From: Diplodia intermedia
Taxonomy: Eukaryota; Ascomycota; Dothideomycetes; Botryosphaeriales; Botryosphaeriaceae
DNA length: 64,000 nt
NCBI GenBank assembly: GCA_021495925.1
Contig: JAKEKT010000086.1
Coordinates: 96,100 to 160,099, forward strand
Reading direction: 5' to 3'
In this document: positions 10,408 to 19,195 of the stretch, one piece after another
Layout: each line of letters starts with the position of its first letter
Position numbering within the stretch: position 1 is the first letter of the stretch
The notes under the pieces: model-generated
Databases searched by the model: none
Seen by the model: the letters and a program-made list of their open reading frames with translations, nothing else
What the model was told of the DNA's origin: nothing
Program-made: the position numbers and the translations under genes

Positions 10408-10755
10408 CTTTGTACAACCTGTCGGCACCTTCTCTGCTCTTGTCGCGGCGTTAAGCTCTACCAGCGGCAGAACACGATACGAGCGGTGGAAAACGATGGG
10501 CACTTTCTTTTCCTTTCTCTATTTACATGTTCGGTAATGGCAGTGGCGAGGCCACTGCGTATTGATGGATTGGACCTCTTTGGCTTTCTTTTCTCTTCCC
10601 TCTTTTTTTCTCCCGCAGATCCTCCTCGAGTTCATGACTGATCGCGATCCGTCAACCCGATCCCCCGGGAGATGTCAAGGTTCGGAACTGGGTGCCGGGT
10701 ACAGAGCAATTTCTTTCTATAGTCATAGGGGAAACAGCCTCGACCGCTCCATCTA

Positions 10756-12068
10756 CAGGCGTTGTTCATGATCAATGAGAGACGATTTCCAATTGCTGGC
10801 TGTATGCGTACTTCCTGTAATCACTGTTGTAACAGATGAGTGACAGAGAACACAATGATAGAACGCAAGCGGTATCACCGTCGCCGCTGCTTGGTGAGCT
10901 GTCGGTAGCGTTGTCAAGCGCTCGACGGCGTAGTTCATGTGGCTGTTGGCCAGGATAGCAATGTGATCATATAGACTGAGGTAGTCAATATAGAGTCGTC
11001 ACGCAAGCCAAATGCCAGAAACGAAATCTTACCAAACGTTCATGACAGGTAGGGCTGAGTAGCCGGTGCGGCGATTGGCCCTGGCGGCGTCGTCGTCGGG
11101 ATCGTCCATTCCCCTGCGCATCTCATCCTAATTATGGCGCGTTTGAGTGCGGAGTACGGTGGCAGACTCGATCGACTCCGTATTGTCGGCCAGATTCCGC
11201 ACGGGCATGGGCTTCGGAGTCCTGATCCTCGTTACCGAGCATGAGCGCCCCCGATTCTCCTTCTCGTTGGCTTCCTCATGGGCGTTGACGGCGTTCCAGT
11301 AGGACTGTGCCTCAGGATGGGTCGGTGTGCGTTCATCTGGAGCCTACATGAGTTCGCCCTTCTGGTAGCTGTCAAGGGTTGCGGTGATCTCCTTCGGCCA
11401 TTTGTCCTTCAAAGTCATCCGTTCGGGATCCTCCGACCTCCTTGCCCCAGTATCGCTGACCCTTAGTCCCAAAACGAGGCGGGTTTAGCATTTGCGATGT
11501 CTTCAAGCCCTGGTTCATCTCTGTGGGTTTGAATTCAGGGCAGCTTGAGCCCGGTTGTCGTTGGCATTCATGTCGGTCCGGAGCGAGGTGACGTGTGACC
11601 CGACCAAGAACACGACATCGACACTCTGGTCTTCCTGTGTCTCTTTGCCCTTCTTGATAGCTGGTTATGATTCTGTTGTAGCGTTAGCGTTGCAGCTGGT
11701 CATGCTCAGGAAGATCTTACGACGAGCGTGGCTCCGCGCCGGAGCTCTCGTCGTGACAGTGCGTAGGTGAAAGACCGCGAGACTCCTGATAGAGCGCTTA
11801 CAAGCTGAAGTCGCAGAAATTATGGCAGGTTCTAGAGGATTTGGTGCGCTTTCAATGATAACTTACCGCTTTGCGCGCACATGGTGAAGTGTCGGGTAGC
11901 CATCGCGGCGGGCGCCATCGATGAATGCGACCGACAGTTGGCGGCATCCGCGACCACGCTCAAAATCACGACGCACATCGTGGTTGAGGGCACAAGCCGC
12001 ATGCTAATGGCGTCGTAGCTCCCTTCATCTGCAGGTGAGCGGGCGCAGGTGAGCGCGCATGCATACAT
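10756..12068 (-). pseudogene. Decayed multi-exon gene with RIP-like stop codons
   Basis: On the reverse strand several protein-like segments follow in order. First is an N-terminus with a signal-peptide-like run (MRLVPSTTMCVVILSVVADA). Next come AIKKGKETQEDQSVDVVFLV, EAQSYWNAVNAHEEANEKEN, MDDPDDDAARANRRTGYSAL and finally DYLSLYDHIAILANSHMNYA. Plausible intron borders occur (a GTAAGT after the first segment, a GTAAGA after VMNVW). The main frame carries in-frame TAG codons near 11130 and 11344, each explained by CAG to TAG, plus at least one frame change near 11510. Family not recognised. Confidence 0.45.
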
Positions 12069-13532
12069 GGTCTACCTCTTCAGCGGAAGCGTGGCGGCGC
12101 GGTCGCAACACTGAGCTACCGCCGCGAGCTCACCACCAAGACAATCTCAGCTGCGCGGCGCGATCATCAGCAGCAGGCGCGGAACGCACAGAGTCACCGC
12201 AGCTACAGCTTCCAAGGCTCTCTCCTCGCATCTCCACCAAAGCCGGCCTCGACTCCAGCAGATTCAGACCTCTCTTCCTCAGTCACCGGCGCAAGGCCAG
12301 TGCAATGACGAAAAGATAATTGTTCGCGTCACCTCGAGACAGTGCAATACGAGGGACACCGTGGGAAGTGACGTGAGCAAGCTCAGCGGCCACCACCCGG
12401 TTTCCAAAAACAAGATTAATCTAGAATCTCCGTAGAGAAGCTTCCAGAGATTAAACTGAAAAGAACGGCCACTGCCATTAATCTAAGCCAAAAGGCAAAG
12501 AGAAAGAGCTGAAGAAGAAAAGAAGAGGAGGATCGACGAAGAGCGGATGGGCTTTTATGTGCGGCCTGGGCTTGGCATGCCCGGCTCCGGCAGCAGATCT
12601 TCCGCGTTCACGTGGTATCCTGGGGGAGGCAGCGGGCTGGGCTGGGTTGCCCGTGCGCTGCGGCGGCCGTGCAAGGCAGGCGCGACTGGCCTGGTGTGGA
12701 AGGCTGTGGAACCGTGCGGTGGTGGCGGCTTAGCGCGAGACGGCTGGCTTGCCCGCGCTGGCGGAAGCTCTCTCATGGGCCGGGACCTCGCGGTGGCTTC
12801 TCCCAAACGCGCTTCGGACCGGTTCTCTGCGCCAATTGCGCGCAGTCCCACGGCCTTGTCGTGCCTTGCCTCGAGTGGAGGACATGAGAAGCGATGCCAA
12901 CGACAGCAATCATCATTGCGTGGGATTAACGAGAAAGACTTCCCATAGCGCTGGATGTTTCATCTTTCGCTTTTGATGTTGCTGTTGATTTCCACACTTG
13001 AAACTTCTCTTGACAGACAACGGTGTACCTCTTCGCCAATAGCCCTTTTGTTAACATTCGACAGCTTGACTTATCGAGATATATACCTACGTAGAGCTGC
13101 TCCAATTTCAACTACAGAGATCTATCTTGTCTTCACTGGAGTGGTTGGACGAATGCTTGTGTACTTAAGCACTGTGATCTCAGACCAGATGTGTCCGAAT
13201 TGAGTTTCCCCAGTGTGGACGTGCATGTTGGCAATTTCCACCTGTTACGAAGGCAAGCAGTGGGCAAATCATCGTAGTTCCTGAGCTTTACCTGCTTTCG
13301 GGCCGTAGGGAGGGCTAATTGTGTAGTTGTCGCGAATGAGTGGTGAGGAATCGTGAAGTGTGCGCGCTGTGTGCTCTCCAACACCTCACGGAGAACCAGC
13401 GCCCACCCACGAAAATGCCTGGCTATCTAGATCTTCTTTCTGCCTCCCGCGCTCCTAACCTTTCCACCTCCAGCCCGACGACGCCGCCGCCAACACCGCC
13501 GACGCCGTCACCACCACCACCACCACCACGAC
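12069..13532. other. Intergenic, no supported gene
   Basis: About 1.46 kb upstream of the alanine/proline-rich protein. Overlapping short frames exist on both strands between 12547 and 12976, but none shows a family motif or consistent splice pattern. Nothing else was seen. Confidence 0.4.
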
Positions 13533-14609
13533 ATGCCGCCGTCGCGGCCGCCGTCATCCTCGCCCTCCAAAAAGTCCACCGCGGGTGGCAACACCAAGCT
13601 CGCGCTCCCGCGCAAGTCCGTCCCGGCGCCGCTCACGCGGCTCAAGTTCATCCCGCAGCGCCCGCCCGCCGCCGACCGCCGCCAGCTGCCCGCCTCGCTC
13701 GCGCAGGCCGGCCCAAACCGGGCCACCACCATCAAGATGGCCTCGCCATCAAAGCGCCCGGCCGCCGCCGCCCCCGCCGCCGACCCCTCCCCCTCCCCCT
13801 CCTCCGCCTCCTCCGCGCTGTCGCCCGGAGGCGCCGCGGGCTTGAGGAAGCTCCGGCTCCTCAACGCCTCGACGGCCGACCTGCCGGGCGCAGCAGCAGC
13901 AGCCGCCGCCGCCGCCACCGCCGCCGCTGCCACCACCACCGGCCCGCCCGCCCGCCCGACGCCTCCCTCCCGCCTCCCGCTGGCCGCCGTGCGCTCGCCC
14001 GCCTCGCCCGCCGCGCCCGCTCCCGCCGCCTCCGTGCCTTCGGGCACCCCCCGCACCCTGCGCTACGGCGCCGCGCCGCCGTCGCCCGCCCCGCAGTGCC
14101 CGCTGCCGCCGCTGCCTCCCGCCGCCTACATCCCGGCCGGCACGCGGCGCATCGTCTCGGCGCCTCTGGCGGTTCCCCGGGCGCGGCCCTCCCTCGCCGC
14201 CGCCGCTGCCGCTACTGCTACTGCTACTGCTACTGCCACTGCTGCCGCCGCCCCCGCCGCCGCTCCTCCCCGCCGCCGTCCCCGCCGCCCCATCCCCAAC
14301 TTCTCGCGGCCGCTCTCCGGCGAGGGTGGGCGCGGCTCCTGGCCGCAGCGCTCGTCGTCGCTGCCGGTGCCGCCGCGCGGCCCGGTCGGCGTGGCGCTGT
14401 CGGAGCCGCTGCTCCACCGGCTGGAGATGCTGGCGGAGGAGGATTTGGTGCCGTTTGTGGGGGAGGAGGAGGAGGATGATGATGATGATGAGGATGAGGA
14501 TGAGGAAGACGAGGAGGGAGGTGGTGGTGTCTGGCCGCTCCCGGGCGGTCGGGAGCGCGCTGACAAGCCGCTGCCGCCGCTGCCGACTGTGCTGAAGAAG
14601 GACGAGTAG
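13533..14609 (+). CDS. Low-complexity Ala/Pro-rich protein with acidic tail, 358 aa
   Basis: A long frame beginning at ATG 13533 after a CCA-trinucleotide tract. It is dominated by Ala, Pro, Ser and Arg. Two Ala/Thr repeats encoded by GCC/GCT/ACT runs lie near residues 124-140 and 222-240. Residues about 305-330 are an uninterrupted Glu/Asp run, and the protein ends KPLPPLPTVLKKDE. Several overlapping frames are also open because of the high GC content. This one is preferred because it has an ATG, an ordered charge pattern and a C-terminal Pro-rich motif like those in fungal cytoskeletal or signalling proteins. Function unknown; disordered by inspection. Confidence 0.5.
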   Translation: MPPSRPPSSSPSKKSTAGGNTKLALPRKSVPAPLTRLKFIPQRPPAADRRQLPASLAQAGPNRATTIKMASPSKRPAAAAPAADPSPSPSSASSALSPGGAAGLRKLRLLNASTADLPGAAAAAAAAATAAAATTTGPPARPTPPSRLPLAAVRSPASPAAPAPAASVPSGTPRTLRYGAAPPSPAPQCPLPPLPPAAYIPAGTRRIVSAPLAVPRARPSLAAAAAATATATATATAAAAPAAAPPRRRPRRPIPNFSRPLSGEGGRGSWPQRSSSLPVPPRGPVGVALSEPLLHRLEMLAEEDLVPFVGEEEEDDDDDEDEDEEDEEGGGGVWPLPGGRERADKPLPPLPTVLKKDE

Positions 14610-14819
14610 GGGAGAGGGGGAAGAGTGGAGGGTTTGGGTTTTTTTCTTTGCTTGTTTGCGGTTTGCGGTTTTCTTCTTCATCATCGGCATCAGCGGCGGC
14701 AGCGGCAGCGGCACGAGCGCGGTTGCGCTATAAAAGTACGGCGATTCTTCCTGGCACGGGCTTTTCTTCTTCTTCTTCTTCTTCATCTTCTTCTTCAGCC
14801 GGCGCGCTCTTCACGATAT

Positions 14820-15170
14820 CACCAGCGACGATCTCGCATACCATCACCACGCCGCCTGCACAAAGCTGCTCACACTTCGCATCACTTCATCGCACAGCTG
14901 CGCACAAAGCTCCTCCCACATCACATCACCGGCGACGATCTCGCACAGCATCATCACACTGCCCACAGGGCTCCGCACACACCACACGACCTCATCATAC
15001 TGTCCACGAGGCCTCTCTACGTCACATCAGCTGCGACGATCTCGCACGACACGAGCACATTGCCCACGGGACTTCTCTCACACCACCACATCAGCGACGA
15101 TCTCGCACTTCACCACCACACTGCCCACAGGGCCGCTCGCAAACCACACCACCACATCACAGCACACACT
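14820..15170 (+). repeat. Imperfect tandem repeats in a leader region
   Basis: Four copies of a CGACGATCTCGCA core recur at roughly 14828, 14934, 15029 and 15093. Downstream of the later cores ACTGCCCAC(A/G)GG occurs three times. The array lies immediately upstream of the ATG at 15189 and downstream of a TATAAAA-like motif near 14728, so it may be transcribed as a 5' leader. Confidence 0.7.
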
Positions 15171-15188
15171 CAGCCCACCTCCACAAAC

Positions 15189-15812
15189 ATGTCCGGCTTC
15201 CAAACCCTCGCCGACCGCATGCGCGCCCGCGGCCTCACCCGGCCCCCCAGCACCAGCAGCGACACCAGCCCGCTCACCTCACCCACCTCGCACCGCACCA
15301 GCCAGACTCCCAGCCACGAGACGGGCAGCACATCCAGCCCATCCCACAGCGCCAGCCCGAGTCCCACCCCACACCCCCGCCACCACCACCACTCCTCCCG
15401 CATAACCGCCACCGCGACCACATCCCCCCGCACCGCCTTCACCGCAACCCCCCGCATCCCAAGCACCGACCCAGCACGGCAGGCCGCACACTCCCAACTC
15501 GCCGCCGAGCAGCGGCGCGCGCGCGAGCTGGAGGCCGCCGTGGCGGCGCGGGACCGCACGATACGCGCGCTGAATGACCGGGTCGACGCGCAGGGAAGGG
15601 AGAATGCGGATAGTGCGATTGCGGCGCGCGCGCTGTATGGCGAGCTCGAGGCGCAGGCGAGGTGGGTGGATGGGTTGTTGGTTGAGGTTAGGGATCAGAG
15701 GAGGAATATGAGGAGGGTTTTGGGGGATTTTGGGGGGTTGAGGAGGGGGGGTCCAGTGGGGGGAGATGCGGAGGAAGGGGAGGGAGAGGGGGAGGGTGCG
15801 GAGGGGCGGTGA
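15189..15812 (+). CDS. Ser/Thr/Pro-rich coiled-coil protein, 207 aa
   Basis: The start is ATG 15189 (AACATGTCC context). The same frame is open upstream to 14625, but that stretch translates the leader repeats and is His/Thr junk. Residues 1-100 are Ser/Thr/Pro/His-rich. Residues about 100-180 form a likely coiled coil (HSQLAAEQRRARELEAAVAA, then RTIRALNDRVDAQGREN) with heptad hydrophobics. The tail is Gly/Glu-rich. No family recognised. Codon use shifts from C-rich to G-rich along the gene. Confidence 0.6.
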   Translation: MSGFQTLADRMRARGLTRPPSTSSDTSPLTSPTSHRTSQTPSHETGSTSSPSHSASPSPTPHPRHHHHSSRITATATTSPRTAFTATPRIPSTDPARQAAHSQLAAEQRRARELEAAVAARDRTIRALNDRVDAQGRENADSAIAARALYGELEAQARWVDGLLVEVRDQRRNMRRVLGDFGGLRRGGPVGGDAEEGEGEGEGAEGR

Positions 15813-16257
15813 TGGGGCGTGGGTTTTTTTGTTTGCTTTTCTTTTCTTTGGTCTTGTGGTGGGAGGTTTGGTTTTTCTTTGGTTTTTTTGCTGAGGGTTT
15901 TGCTCGGATCTGCCTGCTTTTGGGCTGGGTCTGCTTTCGCCTAAGCTGAGTGGGCTGAGTCTTGATTTCGGAATTGTAGCATAGCGAGGCGCGAACTCTT
16001 GAGTCGGTACGCCGATGGGGGAAAAAATTTCATGATGGTCACGACAATCACTTCTGATCCCTTGCAAAAGTACACTCTGTGGCGGGCAAAAAGACTGGTC
16101 CGTGGACAAGTCCGTGAAAATCCATTGAATTCTGTAATCCTTCGCCTCCTTCCATGCCTGAAAATCTGTATCCTCCCATTATGCTTTTACTCCATACTTT
16201 TCGGTGCTGTGTGTCACAATCGCTGGTTTGATTCATTCGTGTGCTGAATCGGTGAGA
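15813..16257. other. Intergenic between convergent genes
   Basis: T-rich stretch (runs of TTTTTT after the upstream stop) followed by unique sequence. Likely 3' UTRs of the flanking convergent genes. No gene seen. Confidence 0.4.
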
Positions 16258-17163
16258 TCAAATGGTTTGGTGATGCATCAGACGCTGAGTTCTTCTCAAG
16301 CGCTGGATTGGGAGGCTGATCTGCTCCATGTCGGAAATGTAGACGTGCTGATGTGTGTCGGGAATGAAGATGTGGTTATGTCTGTCGGAAATGAAGATGT
16401 GGTGATGTCTGTCGGGAATGAAGAAGTGGTCATGTCTGTCAGAAATGAAGATGAGACGATGTGTGTCGGAAATGGAGACGATGACCGGAATGGTGAGATG
16501 AAGAGCTGATTTAATGTCGTCTGCCCAATAAGGGAATCGTGAAATCGGAACTCGTGAGGAATGGTTTTGGTGGCGCGCTCCATGGAGGCATCTTGCCGCT
16601 GGTGGTGTTGAAGGCGTCGGCGGCGGAGGAGCTCTATATAGACCATAAGTAGACAAATGCTCAGGAAGATGGAATATGAGACCGACATACCACTCACGGA
16701 TCTCCCAGTCCCCAGCTTCAAACCTCTCCAGCTTCCTTGTCACCCACTCGGCCGAGTGCTGGCCAACACTCCTCATGAAGTGGCTTTTCTTTTCATAGGA
16801 GAGCTTCTTCTGGCCCTCCATCCAGACGGCGTGGAACCTCTGCTTCGCCTTGCGCAGAGTTCTCTCGACAAATGTTTTGAGGCGCTGGAGATCCCTCCTC
16901 GCCGCCTCCAGGTCGCTCTCCAGTCTCGCATTGCGGCGGTGGAGAACGCCGATCTCCTGCTGGTTGAGCATGAGGAGGAGGTCCTTCCTCTCCACCTCCT
17001 CCCTCAGCTTCTCCAGTTCTTCTTGCTTCTCGACCAGGAGGTCGGCGAGGAGGGATGTGTTGGCCATTGTGGCCGAGATGGGTGACATGTTTGGGGTGAG
17101 AGGGAAAGGAAGAGGAAGAGGCTTGGAGCGAGGAGCTGAAATATCTAGAAGAGCTCGGGCCAT
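16258..17163 (-). CDS. Coiled-coil protein, 301 aa unspliced or 197 aa spliced
   Basis: From ATG 17163 the protein has a basic N-terminus, then a clear heptad coiled coil (LVEKQEELEKLREEVERKDL) to about residue 110, then a conserved-looking segment ending RFEAGDWEIREW. Two C-termini are possible. Read straight through, the frame runs into the 27-bp minisatellite and yields a His-rich nine-residue repeat. With a 59-nt intron (16632..16690, GTATGT...TAGAG) the frame instead ends at 16511 with SSAADAFNTTSGKMPPW, giving 198 codons exactly. The spliced form looks more protein-like, but its branch site is weak. Function unknown. Confidence 0.6.
   Translation of the reverse strand: MARALLDISAPRSKPLPLPFPLTPNMSPISATMANTSLLADLLVEKQEELEKLREEVERKDLLLMLNQQEIGVLHRRNARLESDLEAARRDLQRLKTFVERTLRKAKQRFHAVWMEGQKKLSYEKKSHFMRSVGQHSAEWVTRKLERFEAGDWEIREWYVGLIFHLPEHLSTYGLYRAPPPPTPSTPPAARCLHGARHQNHSSRVPISRFPYWADDIKSALHLTIPVIVSISDTHRLIFISDRHDHFFIPDRHHHIFISDRHNHIFIPDTHQHVYISDMEQISLPIQRLRRTQRLMHHQTI
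16329..16490 (+). repeat. Minisatellite, ~6 copies of 27 bp
   Basis: Units of the form TGTCGGAAATGAAGATG followed by TGGTGATGTC repeat about six times with point differences. The 27-bp period keeps the minus-strand frame open, encoding a nine-residue unit approximately D-R-H-x-H-x-F-I-(S/P). Confidence 0.9.
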
Positions 17164-18200
17164 GTGCGCGGCTTCCGTTTTTGCTGTTTTGCGACCTCAC
17201 TTCAGCAAGAAGGCGAATATCTGGCGCTATACCAAGTCGGGTCAGATCCGTGGGAGCTGGGTGAAAATTAACCAATTATCAACGCGAAGGTGGCCCACGA
17301 GCGGATGGAATTGTACAGAGAATGGACTCCGTACCGTACAAAGCTATATCAAGATGTACTACGGCCATGAGAACTCTGTCGGGATTCTTGATGGACACAG
17401 GGTCGATGCCGAGTGTGCGATCGGCAACTTCATATGTACAGGCAACGAACGCTGTAGTCAAGCAGAAGGAAGACACAGTTCAAGAAGCAACGGAGCACGA
17501 GGACAGACTGGTCGGGAGTATCGACAAGCTACAGGCCTGGATGAGGTCTTGCACCGGTCGATAAGTATGTGGTTCCAGCAAGCTGAAGGCTTCAATGGCA
17601 TGGAAATCACGCCGGTTGCGAATAGGCGCGCTTTCGGTGAGTACTTTGCAAACAACAGTTGGACGCATAAGGAGATTGGAGAGCTGAACGGAAGTAATAT
17701 GGCGATCAGCCGAATTCGGCTATGGGATATTGTGGTCACTGGTCAGGCCAGGCTGAGCTGATTCTGGCCTGCCGACGACCATTACGTTCCTCATTCGCCT
17801 CGGCCTGATACTTACAAAGGCTGATGCAGTCAATCACCATACGAGCTGATGAAATTGATCAACAATGTGGAATGGTAGGCTTTGCTGTGAAACGTGCCAG
17901 ATTGTGTTTCGAGTGGACATTGTTTACGAAAAAGGCGACCTACTCTTTCTCGCGAAGTGGAGCAGTTTTGAAGCACTGCGTATTGTCACCCACAGCTGTC
18001 CGTGTGTTATGCGCATGATGTCATGCATCCCGGTGTGGCGCGGTGTTCAGTCACTCGCGTCTTCAAAAGCTCTCCGCGTTTCTGGGCGGGCGAACCCTCC
18101 TCAACTACCTTCCTCAACCTGCCTCGGTCAACTTCCTGCTCCGCAACGCGTCTGCAAATAAACCCGTTGCGCAACCTGAGGCTTTGATCCCGTTTCCAAA
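17164..18200. other. Intergenic between divergent genes
   Basis: About 1 kb separating the minus-strand coiled-coil gene from the plus-strand zinc-binding-like gene. A long shadow frame crosses it but has no family features. Probably holds both promoters. Confidence 0.4.
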
Positions 18201-19195
18201 ATGCCCAACTCCAATGAGCATGACACCGAGATGAGCGACGCTGCTCCGCCCAACAAGTATGTCAGATCTTCTGATTCCAATGAGATGTTCTGACACTCGT
18301 TCACAGAGAGAACACTGATCGCGATGCTGGTCATGGCACTGAGGGCCTTAGCCGCCTCCGTCCTCGCAATGCTGCTGGCTTGACCACCCCGCCGCCCGCA
18401 CCTACGCGTGGAAACTTCATCAGCACCAACACGTCCGACGGAACGCCCTTCGAAAGTCGCCCGGTGGCAAACAACGCCAACCAGATCATCGCTCCAGCCA
18501 TCGCTCCCGCCGAAGCCAACAACCCTGCCGCGGTCAACAAGAGTCATGCTTCCAAGGCAGTCCGTCCCCCAGTCCGTGTCCGTGAGGGTAGGTCGAAAAA
18601 CTCACCCTGGCACACCTGGGACCGCCTGCTCGCCATCATGAACCAGCACCTCGGAGATCCCTCTGTCGGCCTGGCCCGGATCCACAAACTGGCTGACAAA
18701 AGCCTGAGCTACCGCCAGCAGAGTGTTGGGAAGAAGGCCATTCAGCAGGAAGTGGCGATCAAGGGCCGCCAGCTGAGCTCATCCGAGCGCAACGAGCTCA
18801 GGAAGGCGGCCGTCGCTGCCGATCCGTCGTACAACCAGTTGCTCAAGGTCATGGGCAACAAGGGCGGCAAGCACACCGATGAGCAGATTGTACGTCTCGC
18901 GAAGGGCAAGACGCTGATACACCGTTGCTGCCGCTGCCACAAGGCGAGCAAGGGCAGGCACACGGGAAAGGCGAGGGCGGATGCTAACCTGGGCGGTTCC
19001 AGGTGCGCATGCGGCCATATGCATTGCCTTATCTGCTTGAACGTGCAGAGGACGGGGGACAGCCTCATCGAGTTCCAGTTCATGGGACTGGAGGACAACG
19101 ATGACGATGACGATGAGGGCAACGGTGACCACCATGATCATGGCATGGCTGGCGTGACGACGGCCGTGGGAGCGTTGTCCCTGCACCAGCACTGA
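18201..19195 (+). CDS. Cys/His-cluster protein of unknown function, 314 aa
   Basis: Model join(18201..18256, 18307..19195). The intron (GTATGT...TTCACAG) is 50 nt, and the exons sum to 315 codons. The ATG at 18201 gives MPNSNEHDTEM; without this exon the long frame has no ATG at its N-terminus. Residues 1-115 are disordered. The middle is basic and helical (SPWHTWDRLLAIMNQHLGDP, then GRQLSSSERNELRKAAVAAD). Near the C-terminus a cluster CCRCHKASKGRH ... CACGHMHCLICLN offers a plausible zinc ribbon. The tail is Asp-rich then His-rich. It could be nucleic-acid binding, but no named domain is recognised. Confidence 0.65.

Noticed and set aside
13340..14479. Alternative 379-codon frame over the Ala/Pro-rich gene
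   Set aside because: Arg/Pro/Ala shadow of a GC-rich coding region; the 13533 frame has a better start and an ordered charge pattern.
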